A stretch of DNA of 6,354 nt, taken from an uncultured Holosporaceae bacterium. Lineage in GTDB: Bacteria; Pseudomonadota; Alphaproteobacteria; CAISOG01. Where the stretch lies: the NCBI GenBank assembly GCA_903887035.1, contig CAISOG010000207.1:1-6354 (forward strand), written 5' to 3'. A program made the translations under genes and the position numbers. Of this stretch, positions 1-6,354 are shown piece by piece; position 1 is the stretch's first letter; each line of letters starts with the position of its first letter. The notes beneath the pieces are model-generated. The model was not told where the DNA came from. It was given only the letters and a program-made list of their open reading frames with translations, and did no database searches.

Positions 1-20
1 AAAATTACGACCTGTTTCAT
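1..20 (-). CDS. Possible start of a further downstream gene, cut by the window edge
   Basis: An ATG at 20-18 on the minus strand opens a frame reading MKQVVI before the window ends. A run of five G on the coding strand (28-32) lies 7 bases upstream and could serve as a ribosome binding site. It sits 66 bases after the rnj stop codon and has the same orientation, as the next gene of the cluster would. Six codons are too few to identify a family, and the frame may be chance. The bases between it and rnj (21-86) show no clear promoter or strong hairpin. Confidence 0.25.
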
Positions 21-86
21 TGTCTTGCCCCCAACTAATTCCACTTTACCCACTATCTTGCGACCGAGCCCAAAAGCCAAATCAGG

Positions 87-1757
87 CTAAACCAGTGTTA
101 CCAAAATCACGGGGTTTTTTTGATAGTGCTGTTTGCACCAGCGTTTCAGGGATTTTTCCAGCTCACGGATCAACAGTTGGGAATCGCGTTTTTCCGCCGC
201 GGTGCGGTCGGCCAGGCAGTGATCGACCAGCTTGCGCATTTGACGGGGCAGGGAGGCCACCTCATCCTCCAACAACGGGATGCCCAGGGTTTGGCAGTGC
301 AGGGGATCCTGCAACGCCCCCTTAGCGTCCAGGCGCAGGGTCAGGCTCAGCAGCCCATTGGCGGCCAGTTGGCGACGCTCCGCAAAGACTGGATCGCTGG
401 ATTCGACCAGGGTTTCGCCATCAACGGCCAGCTTGCCCGCGACCACCCGACCTGCCGCCTCCACCTGCCCCGCGCCGATACGCACCATCCCGCCGTTGTC
501 GATTAGCAGAGCTTTTTGGCAGCCCCATTCCTGCACCGCCAGCTTGGCGTGCAAATCCTGGTGACGGCGTTCGCCATGCACGGGGATGCTGACCCGCGGT
601 TTCAGCCAGCTGTACAGTTGGCGCATTTCATCCTGCCCCGGGTGCCCCGACACGTGAATCGCCTGGTCATAAGAGGTCACCACCTCAACCCCGTGATGCA
701 GCAGGGCATCGTACAGCTTGAAAATCTTTTTCTCATTGCCTGGAATAATGCGTGAGGAAAACAGGATCAGATCGCCCTTACCCAATTTGACATGGGGGTG
801 GGTGCCGCCCGCGATTTTGGCCAATGCCGCCCGCTCCTCCCCCTGGCTGCCCGTGCACAGGATTAACAGCTTGTGGGCAGGGATTTCCCGCGCCTGGCGG
901 TCAATTAAGGGTTCGGGCAGATGGGATAGATAGCCGCAATTGCGCGCCACCTCCCACATGTTCCACAGCGATCGCCCAACCAGGCAAACGGTGCGCCCCG
1001 TCTTAACCGCAATTTCCATCACGCTTTGGACGCGGGCAATGTTGGAGGCAAAACAGGTGATGGCCACCCGCCCCTTTGCCTGTTGAACCAGGGGCAACAA
1101 CGCCGCCGCCACATCCGCCTCTGACCCCGCCGCCTTCTTCGAAAACACGTTGGTGGAATCGCACACGATGGCGTCGATGCCTTCATCGCCCAAGGCCTCC
1201 AATCGTGCCTGATTGGTGATGCTGCCCACCATCGGCTGGTCATCCAGCTTCCAATCGCCGGTGTGGTAAACGGTGGCGGCGGGGGTGCGGATCACCACCC
1301 CCTGTGATTCAGGGATAGAATGGGTGATGTCCACCAGCTCTAAATCAAAATTGCCCAGGGTAAAACGGGCGGAAAAGTCCAGGGTGTGGCGTTTAACCCG
1401 CGCCCCAAAATTGGTTTCCTTCAGCTTGTTTTCAATTAGCCCCATGGTAAAGGGGGTGGCGTACAGCGGGCATTTCAGATACGGCCACAGGCGGGTAATC
1501 CCGCCAATATGATCCTCATGCGCGTGGGTCAGCACCATGCCCAAAATCTTGCTGCCCTGATCCTCTAAAAACGCGGGATCGGGAACGGTCAGGTCAACCC
1601 CCGGCAATTGGATTGGATCGGCAAATCCCATGCCGCAGTCCAAAATAATCCATTGGTCGCCATAGCCATACAGGCTGAAGTTCGCCCCAATTTCCCCCAC
1701 CCCGCCCAGCGGGATGAAAACGAGTTGATGGGGATCGGGCTTTTTGGTTTTGGTCAT
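87..1757 (-). CDS. rnj: Ribonuclease J (metallo-beta-lactamase/beta-CASP RNase)
   Basis: Encodes a 556-residue ribonuclease J, a zinc-dependent cytoplasmic enzyme with 5'-3' exonuclease and endonuclease activity in RNA maturation and decay. The length is typical of the family. The metallo-beta-lactamase core shows the HxHxDH metal motif (THAHEDH, residues 77-83), further likely metal ligands H146 and D168 (HTGDWK), and C-terminal metal/beta-CASP signatures HVSGHPGQDE (368-377) and IPVHGE (391-396). The beta-CASP insertion lies roughly at residues 200-360, including CDSTN near 199 and CTGSQGE at 301-307. A linker and C-terminal domain follow from about 430 to the end. The ATG at 1757 is the only reasonable start: the same frame has a TAA a few codons upstream, in the 42-base gap after coaX. 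No strong Shine-Dalgarno sequence precedes it, so coupling or a leader-independent mode is possible. It is the last complete gene of the cluster. The family assignment is secure; the substrates in this organism are unknown. Confidence 0.96.
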   Translation of the reverse strand: MTKTKKPDPHQLVFIPLGGVGEIGANFSLYGYGDQWIILDCGMGFADPIQLPGVDLTVPDPAFLEDQGSKILGMVLTHAHEDHIGGITRLWPYLKCPLYATPFTMGLIENKLKETNFGARVKRHTLDFSARFTLGNFDLELVDITHSIPESQGVVIRTPAATVYHTGDWKLDDQPMVGSITNQARLEALGDEGIDAIVCDSTNVFSKKAAGSEADVAAALLPLVQQAKGRVAITCFASNIARVQSVMEIAVKTGRTVCLVGRSLWNMWEVARNCGYLSHLPEPLIDRQAREIPAHKLLILCTGSQGEERAALAKIAGGTHPHVKLGKGDLILFSSRIIPGNEKKIFKLYDALLHHGVEVVTSYDQAIHVSGHPGQDEMRQLYSWLKPRVSIPVHGERRHQDLHAKLAVQEWGCQKALLIDNGGMVRIGAGQVEAAGRVVAGKLAVDGETLVESSDPVFAERRQLAANGLLSLTLRLDAKGALQDPLHCQTLGIPLLEDEVASLPRQMRKLVDHCLADRTAAEKRDSQLLIRELEKSLKRWCKQHYQKNPVILVTLV

Positions 1758-1799
1758 GAGGTCGATAGCAGTGGGTTATGAAATGATGGTTGGCTTAGG

Positions 1800-2608
1800 T
1801 TAGGCGGGTTTGTTGGATTTGGCTAGACGAAGCTGTTGGCTGGCCAACCAAAGGCCGCGCAGGGTTAGGTCGCCCACCAGTTGCAGTTGGGGCAGTTGGC
1901 GTTGCAAATCGGGAAAGAGGCTGGCGGCCAGCCCCCCCGTCGCCAAAATGGGCGTGCTGTCGGCCAAATGCAGCTCCGTCAGCAGGCCGCGCAGCAACCC
2001 CGCCAAGCCATACACATTCAGCCAGTACAATCCCGCCTGCATCGCGGTGGCGGTATCGCGCCCCAAATGGGGGGTGGCGGCAATCGGCACGTGGGGCAGG
2101 GGGGCGGCAATACGGCTGTGCAGGGCATCCTGCATCATCATGATCCCTGGCATAATCACCCCGCCGATAAGGGCGCCATCGGGGGCGGCGACTTCGATAT
2201 TGGTGGCGGTGCCCATATCCAGGGTCAGGAAGGGGGGGCGATGATGCTGCGCCCGCCGATGACGTTCAGCAGGCGGTCAAGGCCAATGCTGTCGGGATTG
2301 CTTAGGCGTTGCGGTTGAATGGATAGCAGATCCGCCCGCGTCAGAATATGCGCCTCATGCCCCAAATGCTGGCGGCAGAAGTCGGCCAATGGCTGGTTGA
2401 TGGCTGGCACCACGCTGGCAATCACCAGCTGGCGCAGATCCATGGCGGCCACCCCCGCATCCTGCAGCAGCGGTAACAGCCAGTCGGCATAGCCTTGCGG
2501 CGGGCAGTTGGGGTCGGTGGGTTTGCGCCAGCTGTGCCGAATTTGCCCCGATGGCGCAAACAGGGTGGCGACGATATGGCTGTTGCCAACCTCAAAACCA
2601 ATCATCAT
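1800..2608 (-). pseudogene. coaX: Type III pantothenate kinase, split by a one-base frameshift
   Basis: CoaX phosphorylates pantothenate with ATP, the first step of coenzyme A synthesis, in the cytoplasm. Two frames together cover the whole family. The N-terminal frame (2608-2225, 127 residues) carries the first phosphate motif as EVGNS (residues 6-10), ASVVP (64-68) and the GLDR motif (109-112). It then stops at TGA in 2227-2225. The C-terminal frame (2216-1800, 138 residues from its first ATG) carries MGTAT, GGVIMPG, ATGGLA and a DLTLRGL ending. Adding one C to the 7-base run at 2232-2238 joins them as a 269-residue protein. It restores PFLTLDMGTAT with the family's 21-residue spacing between the GxDR and D-x-GTA aspartates. 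As written, the second fragment alone starts after that second aspartate, so the split products should be inactive. The first motif has Glu where the family has Asp. The ATG at 2608 overlaps the birA stop as TGATG, with AAGG just upstream. The lesion may be real or a homopolymer sequencing error; I cannot tell which. Confidence 0.88.
2232..2238 (-). other. Frameshift site in coaX: 7-base C run (coding strand)
   Basis: Seven G on the plus strand (seven C in the mRNA) mark the exact point where the coaX reading moves from one frame to the other. Upstream the codons read I-I-A-P-P-S-stop. With eight C they would read I-I-A-P-P-F-L-T-L-D-M-G, which matches the family pattern and spacing. Removing two C would also restore the frame but gives one residue fewer than usual between the two conserved aspartates. 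One missing base is therefore the simplest reading. Confidence 0.85.
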
Positions 2609-3582
2609 CAGGCCTTATCCCTGTTGCGGTGACGGTTGTCGGTTGGCGTGGGGTTGGTGGTTTGATGGGTGGTGGGTTGATGGGGGCTTGCCTGATTGGG
2701 GGCGCGCAGCGAAACCTCCCCACTGCTAAACAGCTGTACCCGCCCATCGGTAAGGCGCAGTTGCAGGCGGCCATCATCCGCCACCGCCTCAAAGATTCCA
2801 TCAATATTGGACACTCCTTGTAACAGGGTGACGGGTTGCCCCAATCCCCAGCCATAGGATAGCCAGCGTTGACGCAGCGCCGCCTGATCTGCCTGGGTTG
2901 CTGCCCCATGCCACTGTTGCCAAAGCATGGCCAGCGCATCGGTAAGATAGGCCGCTACAATGGCGGGGGTCACGGTGGTTAGGCCGGTGGCGGTGGCCAA
3001 ATCGGTGGCGGCAAAGCTGCAATCCTGGGGGTGGCTGGCAATGTTGATGCCAATGCCGATGACCACCGCCGATTGGCTGGGGTGGCCGGATCTGGCAGCC
3101 CTAGCGACAGGTTCGACCAAAATGCCCGCGCATTTCTTGCCGTCAATCAACACATCGTTCGGCCATTTTAGCTGTAAGTGCGGAGCGGGGGCAGGGGCTT
3201 TGGCGGCAGTGGCGGCGTCATGCCAGATAGCCGTCAGGCCGTCCAACACCGCCAGGCTGGACAACATCGCCAACGCGCCCGCCTCCATCGGTGACGCGTC
3301 CATATCCAGCACATAGCTGATGGCCAGATTGCCCGCCCCCTGCTGCCAATCGCGGCCTTGACGGCCATAGCCAGCGGTTTGCGTGCGGGCAAAGATAATA
3401 GCGGGCAGCTTAAGTTGGTTGCGGCCAAACAAATCCTTGGCGGTCTTGCTGGTGCTCTCCAATTGGTCGAATCGCCAAAACTGCCAATCGCCAACCTGTT
3501 CAACAATCGCGCCATCAATTGGCTGGGTGGCCGCCGAGGCTTTGGATGGCTTAGATAGTGGGGAAGGTGGCGGTGACGACAC
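2608..3582 (-). CDS. birA: Biotin--[acetyl-CoA-carboxylase] ligase
   Basis: A 324-residue biotin-protein ligase that makes biotinyl-5'-AMP from biotin and ATP and transfers biotin to a lysine of carrier proteins such as the acetyl-CoA carboxylase subunit. Visible motifs are the substrate-binding LESTS (41-45), the biotinyl-AMP loop GYGRQGRDW (71-79) with GAGN (82-85), the catalytic KWPNDVL (139-145, Lys139), CAGILVE (151-157) and GIGIN (176-180). A small C-terminal SH3-like domain ends near SSGEVSLRA (286-294). There is no N-terminal helix-turn-helix, so this is a ligase-only form rather than the bifunctional repressor of E. coli. The start is GTG at 3582, which overlaps nuoN by 32 bases. No other ATG, GTG or TTG occurs in frame before the LESTS region, and GGAG lies 10 bases upstream. 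The first 30 residues and the last 30 are low-complexity; the tail contains a short repeat. The stop codon overlaps the coaX start. Confidence 0.95.
   Translation of the reverse strand: MSSPPPSPLSKPSKASAATQPIDGAIVEQVGDWQFWRFDQLESTSKTAKDLFGRNQLKLPAIIFARTQTAGYGRQGRDWQQGAGNLAISYVLDMDASPMEAGALAMLSSLAVLDGLTAIWHDAATAAKAPAPAPHLQLKWPNDVLIDGKKCAGILVEPVARAARSGHPSQSAVVIGIGINIASHPQDCSFAATDLATATGLTTVTPAIVAAYLTDALAMLWQQWHGAATQADQAALRQRWLSYGWGLGQPVTLLQGVSNIDGIFEAVADDGRLQLRLTDGRVQLFSSGEVSLRAPNQASPHQPTTHQTTNPTPTDNRHRNRDKA
2613..2616 (-). promoter_or_regulatory. Ribosome binding site of coaX
   Basis: AAGG on the coding strand lies 4 bases before the ATG at 2608, within the last codons of birA. It supports this ATG, which overlaps the birA TGA, over the second ATG immediately after it, although the two differ by only one residue. 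Confidence 0.5.
2655..2684 (-). repeat. Two 15-base tandem units in the birA tail
   Basis: Plus-strand units 2655-2669 and 2670-2684 (tggtggtttgatggg and tggtgggttgatggg) differ at one base. In the birA frame they encode HQPTT and HQTTN, adjacent five-residue units in a hydrophilic Thr/Pro/Asn-rich tail after the conserved ligase domain. This looks like local slippage expansion in a dispensable tail. Confidence 0.7.
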
Positions 3583-5152
3583 GGCTCAACAGCTCCGTAA
3601 CAGAAATCAACCCACCAACCATGGCAACCGTGATCAATAGAGTCAGCAGGGTGATGGCGATGGATGCGGGGCTGGCATTCAATTGCAACGGCGATGTGGT
3701 TGCGGTTGTGGATGCTTTTTTGTTTTTGCTGGCGGCGCCCTGGCTGTAATCGGCGGGGTCAATATAGGCTGCCTTAGCCACTTTCAGATAGTAAAAGGCG
3801 CCGATAACGGTGGCCAACAGGGCGATAAGGGTTAGCAGCACATAGCCCTGCCCAAAAACCGCTAGCAGCAGGTACAGCTTACCCAAAAAGCCAGCCAGCG
3901 GCGGAATGCCCGCCAGCGATACGATAAACAGCGCCAATGCGCCCGCCCAGGCGGGATGGGTCGCCGACAGGCCGCGCAGCTGAGCAATCGTGCTGAGGGG
4001 GGTCATGATGGGGGTGCTGGCAGCAGATGACACGGCCGCCTTCTCATGAAAGGCCAACAGAATGGTGAAAATGCCAACGCTGGCCACCACATAGGTTAGG
4101 GCGAACAGCAGCAGGGCGGGCAGGCCACTGACGCCGACGGTGATGCCCAGCAGCATGTAGCCAGCCTGGGCAATCGCGCTGAAGCCCAGCAGGCGTTTCA
4201 GCTTTTCCTGCCGCAAGGCGCCCAAGCTGCCAATCAACAGCGATGCGATGGCCAGCAAGGCAATCAGCGGTTGCCATTGGCTAATCAACGGATACAGCGG
4301 GCTAAACAGCACCAGCATAAACAGGCCAAGCCCTGCCAGCTTGCCCGCGGTGGCAAACAACATGGTCACGGGGGTTGGTGCTCCCTCATAAACATCGGGT
4401 GTCCATAGGTGAAACGGCACAGCCGCCAGCTTAAAGGCAATGCCCGCCAACACAAACAGCATCGCGGCCTGTTCAGGAATGGCCATGGTTTTGCCCGCCA
4501 AATGATGGGCAATCTCCGCAAAGTTTAGCCCGCCCGTTAGGCCGTAAAGCAGGGCGATACCAAACAGCAAAAGCCCTGAGGCCACCGATCCCAATAGGAA
4601 ATATTTTAAGCCAGCCTCAGCCGATTGGCGATTGTCGCGCTGAAAGGCGGCCAAGACGTAAAAGCTAAGGCTTTGCAGCTCTAGCCCCAGATAAAGGGTC
4701 AGGAAATGGTTGGATACCAGCATCAATTGCATGCCCAGGGTGGCAAACAGCACCAGCAAGACAAATTCGCCCTTCGCCAACCCCTGTGCCCGCAACCAAC
4801 GGGCGGATGTCGCCAGGCAACAAAGGCTTAACAGGGGGATAGTAGCGTTCAGCAGCAACGACAGGGGCGTTACCGCCAACAAATGGCTTATGCCAGAGGG
4901 CAAGGCGATTGGGGCTGTATCACAAACCAGGCGGGCATAAAGGCTGGCGATCGCGCTGACACTGCTGGCTACCAAGGCCAGCTCCCCCAGCTTGCAAATG
5001 GTGCGATAGCGCCCACGCGCATCAAACGCCACCATCAGAACCAGCACCAGCCCTGCAATCAGCAGGGTTAATTGCGGCATCAGCCCGCTGGCAAAAAGTA
5101 GGGTGCTGATGGTGCCATCACCAATGTTGATGCTAGGGTCAAGGAAGGTCAT
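3551..5152 (-). CDS. nuoN: NADH-quinone oxidoreductase subunit N
   Basis: A 533-residue integral membrane subunit of respiratory complex I, one of the three antiporter-like subunits that couple NADH:quinone electron transfer to proton pumping across the inner membrane. The protein is almost wholly hydrophobic, with the many transmembrane helices expected. Family signatures include GLELQSLSFYVLAAF (156-170), whose Glu158 corresponds to the helix-5 glutamate, KYF (183-185), and FKLAAVPFHLWTPDVYEGAP (240-259) with Lys241 in the helix-7 proton path. Further markers are IAQAGYMLLG (327-336) and GFLGKLYLL (421-429) with Lys425. A hydrophilic linker (about 464-495) precedes the last helix. The ATG at 5152 lies at the ATGA overlap left by the downstream copy of the 92-bp duplication. 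The same frame meets a TAG at 5209-5207, exactly at the duplication junction, so no upstream start is possible. No Shine-Dalgarno sequence is evident; translation probably depends on ribosomes finishing the frame just upstream. The 3' end overlaps birA by 32 bases. Confidence 0.96.
   Translation of the reverse strand: MTFLDPSINIGDGTISTLLFASGLMPQLTLLIAGLVLVLMVAFDARGRYRTICKLGELALVASSVSAIASLYARLVCDTAPIALPSGISHLLAVTPLSLLLNATIPLLSLCCLATSARWLRAQGLAKGEFVLLVLFATLGMQLMLVSNHFLTLYLGLELQSLSFYVLAAFQRDNRQSAEAGLKYFLLGSVASGLLLFGIALLYGLTGGLNFAEIAHHLAGKTMAIPEQAAMLFVLAGIAFKLAAVPFHLWTPDVYEGAPTPVTMLFATAGKLAGLGLFMLVLFSPLYPLISQWQPLIALLAIASLLIGSLGALRQEKLKRLLGFSAIAQAGYMLLGITVGVSGLPALLLFALTYVVASVGIFTILLAFHEKAAVSSAASTPIMTPLSTIAQLRGLSATHPAWAGALALFIVSLAGIPPLAGFLGKLYLLLAVFGQGYVLLTLIALLATVIGAFYYLKVAKAAYIDPADYSQGAASKNKKASTTATTSPLQLNASPASIAITLLTLLITVAMVGGLISVTELLSRVVTATFPTI
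3593..3596 (-). promoter_or_regulatory. Probable ribosome binding site of birA
   Basis: GGAG on the coding strand, inside the nuoN coding sequence, lies 10 bases before the GTG at 3582. It supports a non-ATG start that overlaps the end of nuoN. The spacing is slightly long but acceptable. Confidence 0.45.
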
Positions 5153-5302
5153 GGAAACACTGCCGGTAAAGAAACTTTGGGGAAAAGCTGTGGGGTCAGG
5201 CCGCTGCTATCACCAATGTTGATGCTAGGGTCAAGGAAGGTCATGGAAACACTGCCGGTAAAGAAACTTTGGGGAAAAGCTGTGGGGTCAGGCCGCTGCT
5301 AT
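5117..5302. repeat. Perfect 92-bp tandem duplication at the nuoM/nuoN junction
   Basis: Positions 5117-5208 and 5209-5300 are identical over all 92 bases, and the match continues two bases further (at). Flanking bases differ on both sides. Each unit holds the last 19 sense codons of nuoM, its TGA, and the first 12 codons of nuoN, with stop and start overlapping as ATGA. Without the extra copy nuoM and nuoN would simply overlap by four bases, the usual coupled arrangement. No longer repeat or mobile-element end is visible at the borders. The perfect identity means the event is recent, or is an assembly artefact. Confidence 0.97.
5149..5244 (-). other. 31-codon hybrid nuoN/nuoM frame made by the duplication
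   Basis: The upstream copy of the nuoN ATG (5244-5242) opens a frame with nuoN's first 12 codons (MTFLDPSINIGD). Because 92 is not a multiple of three, it then crosses the junction into the nuoM frame and repeats that protein's last 19 residues, ending at TGA 5151-5149. Its ATG overlaps the nuoM stop and its stop overlaps the functional nuoN ATG, both as ATGA. A ribosome could thus pass from nuoM through this frame to nuoN. There is no reason to think the peptide itself has a function; it is likely a by-product. Confidence 0.6.
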
Positions 5303-6354
5303 AGCTTAACACCGTTTGACTGGCGCCCTCCAAAACCTGCAACAGCGCGTTGGGTTGCAGGCCTATCCACAACACCGCCACCGCCAGCATGGTCAGCATC
5401 ACGGCTTCACGGGGGCGCAAATCGGTGGCCAGCGCGGTATCGGGATGGTTGGCATCGCCCAGCATGACGTTGCGATACAGGCGAAGGCTGTACCAGGCGC
5501 CCAGGATGGTGCCCGTTCCCGCCAACAGCGCCAACACGGGGCTGGCACGATAGCTGCCCATCAGCGCCAAAAATTCGCCGACAAAGCCTGAGGTGCCGGG
5601 CAGGCCGATGGAGGCCATCACGAAGAACAAAAAGAAAAAGCTGAAGTACGGCATCTTGCGCACCAGCCCACCGAGGGAGGCTATGTCGCGGGTGTGAAAA
5701 CGGTCGTACAGCACCCCAACGCACAGGAATAGGGCGGCGGCGGTCAGACCGTGGCTGATCATCTGGGTAATCGCCCCCTGCAACGAAAACAGGTTGTTGG
5801 CGGCCATCCCCAAAATCACCACCCCCATATGCGCTACCGAGGAATAGGCAATCAGCTTTTTCATATCCTGCTGCGCCAATGCAACCAGTGAGGTGTAGAT
5901 GATGGAGATAATCGCCAGCCCCGCCAACACCCAGGCCAAATCCTGGCTAGCCTGCGGCAGCAGCGGCATCGACAGCCGCAAAAAGCCATAGGCACCCATC
6001 TTAAGCTGAATACCGGCCAGCAGCACAGAGCCGCCGGTTGGCGCCTGAACATGCGCATCGGGCAACCAGGTGTGGAACGGCCACAACGGCACCTTAACCG
6101 CAAAGCTGGCAAAAAAGGCAAACCACAGCAGCCGTTGGATATTCAGGGCAATCGGGTTCTGCTGCACATAGGCCAGCAAGTCAGGCAGGTTGGAGGTGCC
6201 CGCCTGTTGATACAGGTATATCAGGGCAACCAGCATCAGGACGGAGCCAGCCAGGGTGTAAAGGAAGAATTTAAAGGCGGCGTAGGTGCGATTCTCCCCC
6301 CCCCAAATCCCGATGACGATAAACATCGGGATTAACATCGCCTCAAAAAACACA
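5241..6354 (-). CDS. nuoM: NADH-quinone oxidoreductase subunit M, N-terminus outside the window
   Basis: The last 371 or so residues of NuoM, an antiporter-like proton-pumping membrane subunit of complex I. The family is about 500 residues, so roughly the first quarter is missing at the right edge; the GTG near 6353 is an internal Val codon, not a start. Counting it as residue 1, FFEAMLIPMF (2-11) carries the helix-5 glutamate (Glu4). FAVKVPLWPFHTWLPDAH (84-101) carries the helix-7 Lys87, followed by QAPTGGSVLLAGIQLKMGAYG (103-123) with Lys118. IAYSSVAHMG (168-177) and GFVGEF (256-261, Glu260) follow. All key pump residues seem present. The protein is hydrophobic throughout, with multiple transmembrane helices. 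The stop TGA (5243-5241) overlaps the upstream copy of the nuoN start within the 92-bp duplication, so the C-terminus is unaltered by it. nuoL would be expected upstream, beyond the window. Confidence 0.96.
   Translation of the reverse strand, partial: VFFEAMLIPMFIVIGIWGGENRTYAAFKFFLYTLAGSVLMLVALIYLYQQAGTSNLPDLLAYVQQNPIALNIQRLLWFAFFASFAVKVPLWPFHTWLPDAHVQAPTGGSVLLAGIQLKMGAYGFLRLSMPLLPQASQDLAWVLAGLAIISIIYTSLVALAQQDMKKLIAYSSVAHMGVVILGMAANNLFSLQGAITQMISHGLTAAALFLCVGVLYDRFHTRDIASLGGLVRKMPYFSFFFLFFVMASIGLPGTSGFVGEFLALMGSYRASPVLALLAGTGTILGAWYSLRLYRNVMLGDANHPDTALATDLRPREAVMLTMLAVAVLWIGLQPNALLQVLEGASQTVLSYSSGLTPQLFPKVSLPAVFP
6296..6304 (-). repeat. Nine-base G run in nuoM (coding strand)
   Basis: Nine C on the plus strand encode part of IWGGEN in NuoM, in a hydrophilic loop between helices. 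The frame is intact on both sides. It is the longest homopolymer I noticed in the window and a likely site of slippage or base-calling error. Confidence 0.8.

Noticed and set aside
75..88. Possible terminator hairpin at the rnj stop (AGCC-loop-GGCT followed by a few T)
   Set aside because: The stem is only four base pairs with three following T, and it overlaps the stop codon; too weak to call.
113..122. A-AAA-AAC slippery heptamer in frame near the end of rnj
   Set aside because: It fits the -1 frameshift pattern, but the alternative frame would only replace the last few residues with a tail of similar length, and no stimulatory structure is evident. Probably chance at Lys-Asn codons.
87..564. 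Plus-strand open frames opposite the 3' part of rnj
   Set aside because: The rnj reading is secured by catalytic motifs and family length; the opposite frames have low-complexity composition and no family resemblance.
1810..2318. Long plus-strand open frames (over 140 codons) opposite coaX
   Set aside because: They mirror the coding frames of coaX on the other strand, are rich in Arg/Gly/Pro, show no recognisable motif, and one continues across the frameshift region only because GC-rich DNA has few stops.
2650..2686. Plus-strand G-rich stretch resembling a G-quadruplex
   Set aside because: The first loop between G tracts is about 13 bases and the pattern follows from the Thr/Pro codons of the birA tail; weak candidate.
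968..4954. GCGATCGC octamers (968-975 and 4947-4954), suggestive of the cyanobacterial HIP1 repeat
   Set aside because: Only two copies in over 6 kb, both inside coding sequence, and gene order and protein sequences point to Alphaproteobacteria.
5117..5302. Insertion-sequence footprint or attachment site as the cause of the direct repeat
   Set aside because: The units are directly adjacent with no inserted DNA, no terminal inverted repeats and no recombinase gene; a simple tandem duplication explains it.

Overview
The window is a compact block of housekeeping genes, all on the minus strand, so transcription runs from right to left. The gene order is nuoM, nuoN, birA, coaX, rnj. This succession (last two complex I membrane subunits, biotin-protein ligase, type III pantothenate kinase, ribonuclease J) is a familiar arrangement in Alphaproteobacteria. 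Together with the moderately GC-rich composition and the protein sequences, it suggests a chromosomal segment of an alphaproteobacterium. I cannot name a genus from the sequence alone.

Layout, in transcription order: nuoM enters at the right edge without its N-terminal part (5241-6354). nuoN follows (3551-5152). The nuoM/nuoN junction has been rearranged by a perfect 92-bp tandem duplication (5117-5302). birA (2608-3582) starts with GTG inside the 3' end of nuoN. coaX (1800-2608) starts on the birA stop codon but is broken in the middle by a one-base frameshift in a 7-base homopolymer. rnj (87-1757) follows after 42 bases. Positions 1-86 are the flank downstream of rnj, with a possible start of a further minus-strand gene at position 20. 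Overlapping or tightly spaced genes throughout fit one polycistronic transcript. I saw no convincing promoter or terminator inside the window.

Functions: NuoM and NuoN are proton-pumping membrane subunits of respiratory complex I. BirA attaches biotin to biotin-dependent carboxylases. CoaX would perform the first step of coenzyme A synthesis. RNase J is an RNA-processing and decay enzyme. The enzymes share no single pathway; the grouping looks like conserved synteny.

I found no unknown system here. The points worth attention are local lesions: the exact 92-bp duplication, which creates a 31-codon nuoN/nuoM hybrid frame while keeping ATGA stop-start coupling on both sides, and the single-base lesion that splits coaX. 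Both could be real mutations or sequencing/assembly errors, and raw reads would decide.
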